From contig JAAVEO010000009.1 in assembly GCA_014801225.1 (NCBI GenBank), forward strand, positions 167,237 through 231,236: a DNA stretch of 64,000 bases, given 5' to 3'. The number at the start of each line of letters is the position of its first letter. The first letter of the stretch is position 1. Shown one piece after another: positions 8,532 through 17,973 of the stretch. Made by a program: the position numbers and the translations under genes. The stretch comes from Bacteroides sp. GTDB taxonomy: Bacteria; Bacteroidota; Bacteroidia; Bacteroidales; Muribaculaceae. The notes beneath the pieces are model-generated. The model was not told where the DNA came from. It did not search any database and saw only the letters and a program-made list of their open reading frames with translations.

Positions 8532-9929
8532 TTAATTTGCGAAATTAGTATTCTCATCTCTTTTCAAACGGGCAAAAGCACACCTGCGCACCCGGATATA
8601 TGCCAAGAGCATGAGCATGCCGGTGAGTACCCAGGTGAAGGGATAGACATCGAGCAGTGTCCCCATTTCTGCCGGGATAAATCCATGATGGAATGCGGCC
8701 ACCCAGATGATACGCACTATACAGGTGCCGAATATGGCTATCACGGCCGGAAGTACCGAATATCCCATGCCGCGCATAGATGCCCCCGCTATCTCATAGC
8801 TTGCTGCTAAAAACTGGAACATAAGCACATGCTTTATACGGATGTAGGCGTAGCCTGCCACTTGCATATCATCCGTGAATAAAGATGTGAAGAAGCCTTT
8901 CTGCCATACGATGGTGAGGTTGCAGAGGGCACACCCCACGGCTGCCAATATCAGACAATGTCGAAATACTCTGTCGCAACGCTCACGGTTGCGGGCTCCA
9001 TAGTTTTGCCCCGTAAAGGCTCCGGCGGCACTTACGAAAGCGGCGATTACGTAATAGCAATAATATTCAAAATTGAGCGCGGCAGCCGACCCTGCGGCGC
9101 CAAGGCTTCCAAATGTATTGATAGCTGAAAGGATGAAGACATTTGAGAGTGGGAAAACGGCGGCCTGCACTCCGGCAGGCACTCCGATACGAAGAATTGC
9201 ATTGGCCTCTTCCGCGGCCATATAGGGATGACACAAATCAAGATGCAACTCCCCTTCCTCCTTGCTCATTATCCATACCAGAAGGGCGGCACTTATAAGA
9301 TTGGATAAGGATGTGCTGACGGCTACACCCGCCACATCCATATCAAATACAAGCACCAAAAGAAGATTTAACCCTACATTCACCAATCCTCCGGCCATCA
9401 GGCAATAGAAAGGGCGTCGGGTGTCTCCCACACTGCGCAATACCGCCGAACCGAAATTGAATATAAGCAGAAAGGGCACTCCTAAATAGAATATCCGAAG
9501 ATACGTGACGGCTTTATCTATCACGTCCTCGGGTGTGCCTATCATCTCGAGTAGCGGGCGCGAAGTGGTGATTCCGATCAATGCGAGGCATACTCCGAAT
9601 ATCCCTGACATAGTCATGGCCGTGGCGACAGCCCGCGATGCCAGTTCCTTTCGGCCACTTCCTATATAGTTGGCTATCACTACGTTAGCTCCGATGGAAA
9701 TGCCAAGGAAAAGATTGACAATCAATCCTACCACCATACCGTTGCTTCCGACGGCAGCGAGTGATTGGGGGCTGCAGTATTTACCTACTACGGCAATATC
9801 CACGGAATTGAACGATTGTTGCATCACTCCGCTGAGAAGAAGGGGCAATGCGAACACTATTATTTTCCGGAACAGAGGGCCGTGAAGCATATCTATCTCC
9901 GTGGCGGACTTTTTTGCTTTTTCTGACAT
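8532..9929 (-). CDS. MATE-family multidrug/sodium efflux transporter
   Basis: 465 residues from ATG 9929 (MSEKAKKSATEIDML). A longer frame starts with GTG at 9977 inside the preceding gene and is not preferred. Twelve membrane segments are visible in two similar halves, with the MATE signature region GPLFRKIIVFALPLLLSGVMQQ and NSVDIAVVGKYCSPQSLAAVG near the start. It exports drugs or metabolites using a Na+ or H+ gradient; the substrate cannot be told. It is the third gene of a folA-glycosyltransferase-MATE operon, 28 nt after the glycosyltransferase stop. Confidence 0.9.
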   Translation of the reverse strand: MSEKAKKSATEIDMLHGPLFRKIIVFALPLLLSGVMQQSFNSVDIAVVGKYCSPQSLAAVGSNGMVVGLIVNLFLGISIGANVVIANYIGSGRKELASRAVATAMTMSGIFGVCLALIGITTSRPLLEMIGTPEDVIDKAVTYLRIFYLGVPFLLIFNFGSAVLRSVGDTRRPFYCLMAGGLVNVGLNLLLVLVFDMDVAGVAVSTSLSNLISAALLVWIMSKEEGELHLDLCHPYMAAEEANAILRIGVPAGVQAAVFPLSNVFILSAINTFGSLGAAGSAAALNFEYYCYYVIAAFVSAAGAFTGQNYGARNRERCDRVFRHCLILAAVGCALCNLTIVWQKGFFTSLFTDDMQVAGYAYIRIKHVLMFQFLAASYEIAGASMRGMGYSVLPAVIAIFGTCIVRIIWVAAFHHGFIPAEMGTLLDVYPFTWVLTGMLMLLAYIRVRRCAFARLKRDENTNFAN

Positions 9930-9957
9930 TTTGCGAGAATTCAGATATAGAAAACTA

Positions 9958-11301
9958 TCAAAACTTTTGAGGCTCACGCTCTCCTGAGATACTCCGGAAA
10001 AGATCGAGATAACGAGTCGCCACGGCCTCTGCCGAGAATCGGTCGGCTACATTCCGAGCAAGTCGCGGTATTATCTCCTCTCCCTGGCGGGATGCCCATA
10101 TTATTCCTTGGGCAAGGTTACGGGCGGAAAGGATATCATTCTCTTCCATTTTTGCTATATATCCGGAATGCAGATGGTCGATGATGTCGGCTTGACCGCC
10201 ACGGTTGAAACTTACGGGTATCGCTCCGCAGGCCTGCCCTTCCACAAGTGTGCCCGGAAGTGTCTCGTAAAGCGAACTCGAGACGACCGCATCAGCACCA
10301 CGCAACACTTCCATCACTCCTTGTGTCCCGTCTACCGGGCCAAGATGCGTATGTCTCACGTCAACGATGTCCAATGCGTGGGAATCACGGAGATTACCGA
10401 AGGTGACGAGGCGGGTCCTCTCTGCCAATTCAGGATCCAATGCCCGCAATTGCCGGGTGGATTCCACAAGAAGTGGCAATCCTTTTACGGGATCATCAAG
10501 GCGAGCGGCCCCCATTGCTATGACAAATTCTCCGGGATATTCGTGTGATTTCCCTTTCTTCCATACTGCCACCTGCTCCGGGGAAGGAAATATAGAGGTG
10601 GGGAATGCATTCGGTATCACCACTACGGGTATATCTCCGAGAAGCGGAGATTTTCTCGCCAACTCTCCTACCCAGTTGCTTACAGCTACAAAAGTGAGAG
10701 GCGTATTGCAGGCCCTTGCTGCTTCACGCGCAAAATCATATACCCTTTTCTTTCTTAGGAATGTCTTGCGTGAAATATCATGCGGAGACTTTCTCTTTCC
10801 TAATAGCGGACAGAGTCCGCATTTCGCCATATAACCGTCACAGTCTCCGGCATGATGGCATACTCCCGTCAGATTCCACATATCGTGCATCACCCACACT
10901 ATCGGCTTCCCCATCTCGATGAGCTTTCTCAGGCCTTTCAGCGAAAGCATTCCCTGATTCACCCAATTAAGACAGATCACATCAGCTCCCTCTACCACGG
11001 GATGCCTCCAAAGGGGCAACCCGTCGGAGGCGGTGTCTATTTTGAAAAGGGTCTTGCGATTGAAGCCGTTGGCGGCGAATATGCGTAATCTCTCGGTGAG
11101 GAATGGAAGTTTGGTGCGTCGGGAGGAGGCGGCAAGCTCGACATAAGGCCGATCGGTAAGTTTCTCCACTACCACCATTCTTGCGTCAGCCCCCAATGTG
11201 CGTAGACCCTCAGTGAGACGTAAGCTCACTACGGCGGCACCTCCTGTTGTATCGCTGCGGTTGATGACGGCTACTTTCGGCCTATAATTATCTATAAGCA
11301 T
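9958..11301 (-). CDS. GT4-family glycosyltransferase
   Basis: 447 residues with a GT-B layout. The N-terminal domain begins KVAVINRSDTTGGAAVVSLRL. The donor-binding half carries FVIAMGAARLDDPVKGLPLLV and SSSLYETLPGTLVEGQACG, containing the GT4 glutamates. An unusual four-Cys segment (CHHAGDCDGYMAKCGLCPLL) near residue 150 occurs in some WcaC-like polysaccharide glycosyltransferases. It probably transfers a sugar during polysaccharide or lipid glycan assembly; donor and acceptor are unknown. It starts 9 nt after folA, but the functional link to folA is unclear. Confidence 0.85.
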   Translation of the reverse strand: MLIDNYRPKVAVINRSDTTGGAAVVSLRLTEGLRTLGADARMVVVEKLTDRPYVELAASSRRTKLPFLTERLRIFAANGFNRKTLFKIDTASDGLPLWRHPVVEGADVICLNWVNQGMLSLKGLRKLIEMGKPIVWVMHDMWNLTGVCHHAGDCDGYMAKCGLCPLLGKRKSPHDISRKTFLRKKRVYDFAREAARACNTPLTFVAVSNWVGELARKSPLLGDIPVVVIPNAFPTSIFPSPEQVAVWKKGKSHEYPGEFVIAMGAARLDDPVKGLPLLVESTRQLRALDPELAERTRLVTFGNLRDSHALDIVDVRHTHLGPVDGTQGVMEVLRGADAVVSSSLYETLPGTLVEGQACGAIPVSFNRGGQADIIDHLHSGYIAKMEENDILSARNLAQGIIWASRQGEEIIPRLARNVADRFSAEAVATRYLDLFRSISGEREPQKF

Positions 11302-11310
11302 GAAAAGGAC

Positions 11311-11907
11311 TTAACGCCGTTTGTAAGTCTGAAACTTATATTCCACTCCTTCCTTGGACACTTCCGGCTCACTCTCCTCCACAAGTTTCCATTCCTCTTC
11401 CGATGGCATGGGGAAGAAAGTGTCGGCTTCGGGAGCTTCCGCCATGATGCGTGTGAGATACAGATGGGAAGCGAAAGGCATAGCCATTTGATATATCTGT
11501 CCTCCCCCTATTATAAAGGGCATAGGATCGTTCTCACAGAGGGCAACCGCCGCCTCAAGCGATCCGGCTGATTCGGCCCCCTCGGCGGAGAAATCCGGGT
11601 CACGACTTACTATAATATTTCTGCGTCCCGGCAACGCTCCTTTAGGAAGCGATTCCCATGTGAGGCGTCCCATTATCACGGCGTGTCCCATTGTAAGGGT
11701 CTTGAAATGACGTAGATCGGCGGGAAGATGCCATATCATATCCCCTTTTATGCCGATGGCACCGTCGGAATCGGCTGCGGCTACAATGATAGCCAGATCG
11801 CGACGGCGGAATGTATCGGAATTGAATGCGCTGAAAGGATGCATGCCCCCGCGATCGCTCTCTGAGAGGACATCATGATCGGTGGGGAATAGTATACTTG
11901 TCTCCAT
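11311..11907 (-). CDS. folA: Dihydrofolate reductase
   Basis: 198 residues from ATG 11907. An upstream TTG in frame at 11916 overlaps the promoter -7 element and is rejected. The core starts at about residue 38 (LAIIVAAADSDGAIGIKGDMIWHLPADLRHF, with the Trp and Asp of the active site), followed by GHAVIMGRLTWESLP and PFIIGGGQIYQMAM, the NADPH-binding elements. It reduces dihydrofolate to tetrahydrofolate. The extra 35 N-terminal residues before the core are unlike the usual 160-residue DHFR and have no recognised domain. thyA, the common neighbour, is not here. Confidence 0.93.
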   Translation of the reverse strand: METSILFPTDHDVLSESDRGGMHPFSAFNSDTFRRRDLAIIVAAADSDGAIGIKGDMIWHLPADLRHFKTLTMGHAVIMGRLTWESLPKGALPGRRNIIVSRDPDFSAEGAESAGSLEAAVALCENDPMPFIIGGGQIYQMAMPFASHLYLTRIMAEAPEADTFFPMPSEEEWKLVEESEPEVSKEGVEYKFQTYKRR

Positions 11908-11913
11908 AATCGG

Positions 11914-11944
11914 CAAATTTAAGACATTCCCGCGAGATGCACAA
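11914..11944 (-). promoter_or_regulatory. Promoter of the folA operon, giving a leaderless start
   Basis: TTG (11944-11942), 20-nt spacer, TAAATTTG (11921-11914) on the minus strand. The ATG at 11907 is only 6 nt beyond the -7 element, so the message probably begins at or within a few bases of the start codon. Confidence 0.7.
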
Positions 11945-11993
11945 CTTCACGGGTCCTCATTTTATATTTTTATCTTTACTCCCCCACTATGGA

Positions 11994-12024
11994 TTGGGAT
12001 TTCCGATTTTTTTATATAACTTTG
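11994..12024 (+). promoter_or_regulatory. Promoter of the Na/phosphate transporter gene
   Basis: TTG (11994-11996), 20-nt spacer, TAACTTTG (12017-12024). It diverges from the folA promoter. The predicted leader to the ATG at 12136 is about 105 nt and holds a short open frame and a hairpin (arms 12083-12088 and 12098-12103). Confidence 0.7.
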
Positions 12025-12029
12025 CGAAA

Positions 12030-12059
12030 TGAAGTTGCCTAAACTTGTTTTACCTTAAG
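12030..12059 (+). CDS. Possible leader micro-ORF (9 codons)
   Basis: ATG at 12030, 5 nt after the -7 element, opens a frame MKLPKLVLP ending in TAA. It is placed as a leaderless ORF would be, upstream of a small hairpin and the transporter gene. Short frames arise often by chance, so this is a weak call. Confidence 0.25.
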
Positions 12060-12135
12060 ATTAGACAATTTTCAATGAATACCCACCTCCTTCCCGAAGG
12101 TGGCGGTACAACAGATTATTCGTATTTTTTGACCG

Positions 12136-13926
12136 ATGAATTACTCAGTAATCGATTTTCTCAGCCTGCTTGGCGCCGTAGGGCTTTTTCTCTATGGTAT
12201 GAAGGTTATGAGCGAAGGCCTGCAGAAAGTGGCAGGCGACCGTCTGCGCAATATTTTGGGCATAATGACTAAAAACCGTGTGACGGGAGTCCTTACCGGT
12301 ATTATTATCACCGCCCTCATCCAGAGCTCCAGTGCGAGCACGGTGATGGTGGTGAGTTTTGTTAATGCGGGCCTTATGTCGATGGCCCAGTCAATGGCTG
12401 TCATATTCGGTGCCAATGTCGGCACAACGGTCACCACCTGGATTATCTCTGCCTTCTCCTTCGAGATAAATATATCCGACTATAGCATCCTCTTGCTGGC
12501 CATAGGTGTGCCGATGCTTTTCATGAAGAAGAGCGCGTATAAATCCACGGGAGAGTTTTTGATAGGCTTCTGCTTCCTCTTCATGGGTCTTGACCTTATC
12601 AGTAAATATGTGCCGAACCTACAGGAGAATCCTGAGATGCTGAGTTTCGTGACGGAATATACCTCTATGGGTGTCGCCTCGTTGCTCATTTTCTTCTTTA
12701 TCGGTATCGTGCTGACCATGGTGGTACAGAGTTCGGCAGCCACGTTCGCAATCACACTCATCATGTGCGGACAGGGATGGATCTCATTCGAACTCGGGTG
12801 TGCCATAATCTTGGGCGGTAACATCGGTACCACGATCACTCCTATTCTTGCTTCCCTTTCCGGCAATCTGGCCGCACGGCGCACAGCTATGGGGCATGTG
12901 CTTTTCAATGTCATAGGCTCAATAATAGTGCTTTGTATATTTCATCCTTTCAATGAGCTTGTAGGAGAAATAACGAAAGCCTGCATCGGAGTGAATCCTC
13001 TCGACATATCTGCTGCCCGGGAAGCGGCAATGGGCGATTCCACACTTCTTGATCAGAGCGGTGGGCTTACTGCCAAAGCTCAGAGTGCCGTGGCGTTCGG
13101 ACTTGCAATGTTCCCCACTGTATTCAATGCCTGCAACCTTTTGGTAATGATATGGTTTACGAATACTTATGTGAAGGCCGTATGCTGGTTGATGCCTACC
13201 CGCCATAAGGATGAAGAGGAAGAATTCTCTCTCAAATTCATCGGACGTGGCATGCTCTCAGCTTCCGAGTTGAATATTGCACAGGCTCAGAAGGAGATAT
13301 ACGTTTTCGGAGAGAGAGTGCAGCGTATGCTCGCTATGGCACGCGACCTTATTCATCGTGATCCCTCCACTCAGGAATACGATAATACTTTCAATCGTCT
13401 GGAGAAATATGAAGAGATTTCCGACCGTATGGAAATCGAGATAGGAAAATATCTCAACAAGGTGGCTGAAGGGCGCCTTTCTCCTGAAGGCAAGATGCGT
13501 ATCTCCGGTATGCTACGTATTATCTCTGAAGTGGAGTCAATAGCCGATAGCTGCTATAATGTGGCCAAGACCCTACGCCGTAAGAATCAGAATCATGTGG
13601 AATTTCCGGAGGGTGTGATGAAAGAAATCGACACTATGTTCGACCTTGTGGAAGCTGCGATGTCAAATATGCTTGCTATACTTAAGGAGATGGAGACTCC
13701 CGAGGATTCGCTAATCATCACTGCATATAATAAGGAACGTGAGATCAACAATCTCCGCAATCAGCTCCGTGACGCAAATATTTTCAATATCAATAATAAG
13801 ACTTACGGCTATCAGGAAGGTATCTTCTTCATGGACCTCATCGGCGAGGCCGAGAAGTTGGGTGATTTCATGCTTAATGTAGTGGAGGGCGTGAAGCATC
13901 AATTCAAACCTGCGGAAGAAGTCTGA
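12136..13926 (+). CDS. Na/Pi cotransporter family protein with C-terminal PhoU-like domain
   Basis: 596 residues. The N-terminal 330 residues hold two inverted NptA/Na_Pi_cotrans repeats with the QSSSA signatures (ALIQSSSASTVMVV near 60 and MVVQSSAATFAITL near 195) and GANVGTT/GGNIGTT motifs that mark the NptA family. Residues about 385-590 form a helical PhoU-like region (MLAMARDLIHRDPSTQEYDNTF). It should import inorganic phosphate with sodium, or act in phosphate balance or phosphodiester export. The start ATG follows a leader with its own promoter. It is followed 52 nt later by manC on the same strand, so the two may be cotranscribed. Confidence 0.9.
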   Translation: MNYSVIDFLSLLGAVGLFLYGMKVMSEGLQKVAGDRLRNILGIMTKNRVTGVLTGIIITALIQSSSASTVMVVSFVNAGLMSMAQSMAVIFGANVGTTVTTWIISAFSFEINISDYSILLLAIGVPMLFMKKSAYKSTGEFLIGFCFLFMGLDLISKYVPNLQENPEMLSFVTEYTSMGVASLLIFFFIGIVLTMVVQSSAATFAITLIMCGQGWISFELGCAIILGGNIGTTITPILASLSGNLAARRTAMGHVLFNVIGSIIVLCIFHPFNELVGEITKACIGVNPLDISAAREAAMGDSTLLDQSGGLTAKAQSAVAFGLAMFPTVFNACNLLVMIWFTNTYVKAVCWLMPTRHKDEEEEFSLKFIGRGMLSASELNIAQAQKEIYVFGERVQRMLAMARDLIHRDPSTQEYDNTFNRLEKYEEISDRMEIEIGKYLNKVAEGRLSPEGKMRISGMLRIISEVESIADSCYNVAKTLRRKNQNHVEFPEGVMKEIDTMFDLVEAAMSNMLAILKEMETPEDSLIITAYNKEREINNLRNQLRDANIFNINNKTYGYQEGIFFMDLIGEAEKLGDFMLNVVEGVKHQFKPAEEV

Positions 13927-13978
13927 GTCCAAGTTATAACATTGGTGTATTCATCACCTTGAAAATCCCCTAAGTATC

Positions 13979-15070
13979 ATGAACTCTCATAGATATTGTG
14001 TGATAATGTGCGGCGGTGTCGGTAGTCGATTCTGGCCTCTTTCCCGTACAGAGATGCCGAAACAATTTCTCGATTTCTTCGGCACAGGGCGTACTCTGCT
14101 GCAGATGACGGCCGACCGTATCCGTGATGTTGTGCCTCCGGAGCGTACGGTTGTTGTTACCAACCGACAGTATGCTTCTCTTGTGGCAGAGCAACTTCCG
14201 GAACTCGCATCTGAGAATATCCTCTGTGAACCGGCACGACGCAACACCTCTCCCTGCATCTGCTGGGCCGCTCATCATATCCATGCCATTGATCCTGAAG
14301 CCTCTATCGTCACTCTTCCCAGTGACCATCTTATCCTGCGCGAGGATGAATTCCGCGAGGCAATACGCGAAGGTTTCGAGTTTGTGGAGGAGGGAGACCG
14401 ATTGCTGACTCTCGGTATTGTACCTACCTCTCCCCATACCGGCTATGGATATATCCAGCTTGGCGAATGTGCTGAGGAAAGCTCCGACTCCAAGCTCTTC
14501 AAGGTGAAATCATTCACAGAGAAGCCCGATGAGACCATGGCCCGGATATTCCTTGAAAGCGGGGAGTTTTTCTGGAATTCCGGCATGTTCCTATGGAAGG
14601 CGGATTCCATATTGAAAGCATTTAGAAAGTATGCTCCGGAGACGGCTGCACTTTTCGATGCCGGAGATACAATCTACAACACCCCGGAAGAGATTTCATT
14701 CATTGACAATACTTTCCCTTGCGCCCCATCCATCTCTATCGACTATGCAATCATGGAGAAGGCCGACAATGTCTTTATGAAGACAGTGGAATTCGGATGG
14801 AGTGACCTCGGAAGCTGGAAAGCTCTCTACGACACTTCTCCACGTGACACTTCCGGCAATGTGACTCGCAATTCCCGCCTGCTTACCCGTAATTGCTCCG
14901 GCTCAATATTCGCTGTGAGCGGGGATAAGGTGGTAGTGGCCTCGGGGTTGGAGAATTTCATCGTGGCCGATAATGGCAACGCTCTTCTCATCTGCCCTTT
15001 GGATGAGGAACAGCGTCTGCGCCAGATGGTGAATGATGTGAAATCCCGCTTCGGCGAGGATTTCGTATAA
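13979..15070 (+). CDS. manC: Mannose-1-phosphate guanylyltransferase
   Basis: 363 residues, the nucleotidyltransferase type without the fused phosphomannose isomerase domain found in longer ManC proteins. Signature MCGGVGSRFWPLSRTEMPKQ near residue 10 binds GTP and metal; LPSDHLI, FTEKPD near 178 and FGWSDLGSW near 275 complete the family motifs. It makes GDP-mannose from mannose-1-phosphate and GTP in the cytoplasm, feeding GDP-mannose/GDP-fucose glycan synthesis. No other GDP-sugar genes are adjacent. Confidence 0.93.
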   Translation: MNSHRYCVIMCGGVGSRFWPLSRTEMPKQFLDFFGTGRTLLQMTADRIRDVVPPERTVVVTNRQYASLVAEQLPELASENILCEPARRNTSPCICWAAHHIHAIDPEASIVTLPSDHLILREDEFREAIREGFEFVEEGDRLLTLGIVPTSPHTGYGYIQLGECAEESSDSKLFKVKSFTEKPDETMARIFLESGEFFWNSGMFLWKADSILKAFRKYAPETAALFDAGDTIYNTPEEISFIDNTFPCAPSISIDYAIMEKADNVFMKTVEFGWSDLGSWKALYDTSPRDTSGNVTRNSRLLTRNCSGSIFAVSGDKVVVASGLENFIVADNGNALLICPLDEEQRLRQMVNDVKSRFGEDFV

Positions 15071-15114
15071 ACTTGAAATTATCAAATCTCAAATCAATTA
15101 ACATAAAAACCACC

Positions 15115-15612
15115 ATGAACATCATCAAAGCTAAAACAGCATTGGCATGGATGGCGATCGTAGCGGCCGCTTCGGCTTCCGCTAACACCACAATGACCGT
15201 AACCTATTTCGATGACAGTCGAGAAGCTACGGTCGTGAATCTCCTCGACGGGTCGAGACTCGTATTCGGCGGAGAACCGGCATTCGACTTTTCAAATTGC
15301 GGAAGTGCTCCCGGCCGAATTAATGTGGCCGATGTGAAGCGCATCACTTTTGAGGGGAAATGGACCGGGGTGGAAGGCGTAAGCAAAGAAGCGACATCGC
15401 TCCGTCTGCGTTCAAATCCAGTGGAGGCTATCCTTTCAGTGGAAGGATATGACGGCTCCAAGCCGGCTGTCGTTTCTATCTACAGCATTGCCGGACGTGA
15501 GGCTCTGCCTGTAGAGAATTGGAAAGGCGAGGATATCAATGTCAGCCATCTTCCTACAGGAGTATATATCCTGCGTATCAATAATTCAACATTGAAATTT
15601 ATCAAAAAATGA
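15115..15612 (+). CDS. Small secreted protein with type IX-like C-terminal sorting tail
   Basis: 165 residues from ATG 15115; an upstream TTG at 15073 is not preferred. It has a signal peptide (MNIIKAKTALAWMAIVAAASASA), a short beta-rich body with INVADVKRITFEG, and an end resembling a Por/type IX sorting domain: SIYSIAGREAL followed by LPTGVYILRINN and a final KFIKK. That would place it at the cell surface or outside. It overlaps the next gene by 4 nt, so the two are translationally coupled. Function unknown. Confidence 0.75.
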   Translation: MNIIKAKTALAWMAIVAAASASANTTMTVTYFDDSREATVVNLLDGSRLVFGGEPAFDFSNCGSAPGRINVADVKRITFEGKWTGVEGVSKEATSLRLRSNPVEAILSVEGYDGSKPAVVSIYSIAGREALPVENWKGEDINVSHLPTGVYILRINNSTLKFIKK

Positions 15613-16934
15613 GAAATATTTTACTCTCTGCCGCGCTTTTGCTCGGCTCATTCGTGGCCGGCGCACAAGGTTCCGACCCTAATCGTCTGCTTGTCGTGTC
15701 GCCCGACGAAAGCTTCAAGTCGTTTATGATCGGACGTGTGGAAGCTATCGAATTCCGCGAAATGGAGAACGCCTATACCGAACTCCAGCTTGGTGCTATC
15801 AACGGAAGCACAATGGAGGTGAGCGCCACTATGTCGCCCACTTGTTCCTCCTATCTGCTTGATGTGATGCCCGCAGTGCTCGCGCGTCAGTTCCAGAGCA
15901 ATCCTGCCGGTCTCTTCTCCTATCTCAATCAGTCGGGTGCCGGTTCATATAATGAAAATTTCTCCAAAGGCACTCTTTCCGGTCTTGACGATTTGAAATC
16001 CAATACGGAGTATGCCGTGGTGACAGCTTCCTACGACCAGCTCGGCACTGAATGTGACGTGCGCATGGCGTTCTTTACGACTCCCAAGGCCAATATCAAT
16101 GGTGCTCCGAGTGTGGAATGCAAACTTCTCAACGCCACTCAGTCCACTCTCACCTTCGCTTTCACTCCCAATAAGGATGTTAACGGCTACTATATGGTAC
16201 TCGGCGACAAAGGTACGCTTCAGGAGCAGTATGAGCAGTTTGCCGGTATGTTTGGTTTCGCCAACGTAGGCGATATGGTGAAAGCATGGGGTGCTTACGT
16301 AGCGCATGATGAATATGAGGAACATACATGGAAAGACCTTGAGCCCAACAAGGAATATGAGGTGTATGTGCTCTCCTGCGATGCCAATGAGAATGACGCC
16401 AATCTTCAGATTTTCTACGGCTCTACCGCCAAGATGGGTGGTTCGGGCGATGCTTTCGTAAATATCAAGGTGGATGGTTATCGTTATGCCAATTGGGACA
16501 ACGAACAGAAACCGAGTCTCTTCATCTCTTATTCTCCCAACGATCAGACCGGTGCTTACCGTATCAGCGTACAGTATGCCACCAACTATGACCAGGACCC
16601 TGAGGGATACAACGAAGATCTCTGTCAGGATCCCCCGGCAGCAATGGCCCACTGGTTCCAGTATGGCAATATCACTACCGATTATCAGATCAATCCCAAC
16701 ACTGAGGTTGTGATTATGGCTGCCGGTAAGAACGCCGATGGCAAATGGGGTAAGGTAAACACTATGCGCTATACAACTCCGGCCAATGTATCCGCTACTG
16801 TCAACAATGCAGAAGTGGCTCCTGCTGTAGTATCGGCAGGCGGTATTCTCGGTCGTAAGCTTGGTGTGAAATTGGGCAACACGGTAGGTCGCGTGCCTGT
16901 GCTCAAAGGTAAAGTTCGTCTTGAAAAGCGATAA
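15609..16934 (+). CDS. Secreted protein with fibronectin-III-like repeats
   Basis: 441 residues. A signal peptide (MRNILLSAALLLGSFVAGAQG) precedes a short segment GRVEAIEFREM that echoes the VKRITFEG segment of the gene upstream. Three Fn3-like stretches follow (about 50-150, 165-275, 290-395), each with TEYAVVTASYD or KEYEVYVLSCDA-type strands, and then a basic, glycine-rich tail ending KGKVRLEKR. No catalytic motif is visible and no clear sorting domain is present. It forms a two-gene unit with the small secreted protein and ends at a strong terminator. Confidence 0.75.
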   Translation: MRNILLSAALLLGSFVAGAQGSDPNRLLVVSPDESFKSFMIGRVEAIEFREMENAYTELQLGAINGSTMEVSATMSPTCSSYLLDVMPAVLARQFQSNPAGLFSYLNQSGAGSYNENFSKGTLSGLDDLKSNTEYAVVTASYDQLGTECDVRMAFFTTPKANINGAPSVECKLLNATQSTLTFAFTPNKDVNGYYMVLGDKGTLQEQYEQFAGMFGFANVGDMVKAWGAYVAHDEYEEHTWKDLEPNKEYEVYVLSCDANENDANLQIFYGSTAKMGGSGDAFVNIKVDGYRYANWDNEQKPSLFISYSPNDQTGAYRISVQYATNYDQDPEGYNEDLCQDPPAAMAHWFQYGNITTDYQINPNTEVVIMAAGKNADGKWGKVNTMRYTTPANVSATVNNAEVAPAVVSAGGILGRKLGVKLGNTVGRVPVLKGKVRLEKR

Positions 16935-16971
16935 TACTGATTAGAGTAATCGCATCTATCTGATATCTTAT

Positions 16972-17007
16972 AAAAATAGAGCTGCCGAATTTCGGCAGCT
17001 CTATTTT
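16972..17007. terminator. Bidirectional intrinsic terminator between convergent genes
   Basis: A near-perfect palindrome with arms 16972-16989 and 16991-17007 and a core of GAGCTGCCGAA. T-runs are produced on both strands, so it can end both the secreted-protein transcript (plus) and folD (minus). Confidence 0.92.
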
Positions 17008-17054
17008 TATAATGTGGTATTGTTATCTTGTAGATCAGATCTCAATATGCTGTT

Positions 17055-17936
17055 TCAGAATCCCTTTCTTGCGAGAAGGGTGTTCTTCATCAATGAGCAG
17101 ATGGTCATGGGACCTACCCCTCCGGGCACCGGAGTAATGTAGCTACATAAAGGAGCCACATTTTCAAAATCCACATCGCCGCTCAGACGGAAGCCGCTCT
17201 TACGTGTTGCATCGGGCACACGGGTGGTACCCACGTCAATCACCACGGCTCCGGGCTTCACCATATCGGCTGTCACGAAACCGGGATGACCAAGTGCTGC
17301 TATCAGGATATCAGCTTGACGGCAGATATCTTTGATATTCTGTGTGGCGGAGTGGCATACAGTCACTGTGCAATCGCCGGGTTGGTTTTTCTGAAGAAGA
17401 AGAGTGGCCACAGGTTTGCCAACAATATTGCTACGACCGAGCACTACTGCATGTTTCCCTTTTGTTTCTATGCCATAGCGTGAAAGGAGCTCGATTATTC
17501 CTGCCGGAGTCGCGCTTTCGAAGCAGGGCAGACCGATTGACATACGTCCGACGTTTATGGGATGGAAGCCATCGACATCTTTACGCCAGTCGATAGCCAT
17601 GGTCATCTTCTGTTCATCAATATGTTTAGGCAAAGGAAGTTGCAAGATGAATCCGTCTACTGCCGGATCATTGTTGAGACGCTCGATTGTGGCGAGAAGT
17701 TCCTCTTCGGTCACATTCTCTTCAAACCGTATAAGGGAACTCTCGAAGCCGCACGCTTCGCATGCCAACACCTTATTTTTGACATAAGTCTCACTTCCTC
17801 CATCATGACCCACCAATATGGCGGCCAGATGGGGAGCACGCTCACCGGCTGCCTTCATGTGCGCCACCTCTTCGGCTATCTCAGCCTTGATGGAGGCAGC
17901 AGTAGCTTTGCCGTCTATAATTTTATAATCGCTCAT
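17055..17936 (-). CDS. folD: Bifunctional methylenetetrahydrofolate dehydrogenase/cyclohydrolase
   Basis: 293 residues, close to the usual 285-295. Family motifs are in place: ETYVKNK with the catalytic Lys near residue 55, [15 protein letters not shown] near 97, [25 protein letters not shown] near 165 and [10 protein letters not shown] near 273. It interconverts 5,10-methylene-THF and 10-formyl-THF in the cytoplasm, supplying one-carbon units for purines and formyl-Met-tRNA. It is monocistronic, with a consensus promoter and an unusual structured leader of about 130 nt. Confidence 0.96.
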   Translation of the reverse strand: MSDYKIIDGKATAASIKAEIAEEVAHMKAAGERAPHLAAILVGHDGGSETYVKNKVLACEACGFESSLIRFEENVTEEELLATIERLNNDPAVDGFILQLPLPKHIDEQKMTMAIDWRKDVDGFHPINVGRMSIGLPCFESATPAGIIELLSRYGIETKGKHAVVLGRSNIVGKPVATLLLQKNQPGDCTVTVCHSATQNIKDICRQADILIAALGHPGFVTADMVKPGAVVIDVGTTRVPDATRKSGFRLSGDVDFENVAPLCSYITPVPGGVGPMTICSLMKNTLLARKGF

Positions 17937-17973
17937 CTGATATAAAATAATTATGAAGCCGTCATGGAACCCT

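Noticed and set aside
14838-14860. CACGTG inside manC and similar hexamers elsewhere (for example 34370, 48241)
   Set aside because: The flanks do not match the parS consensus; CACGTG alone occurs by chance.
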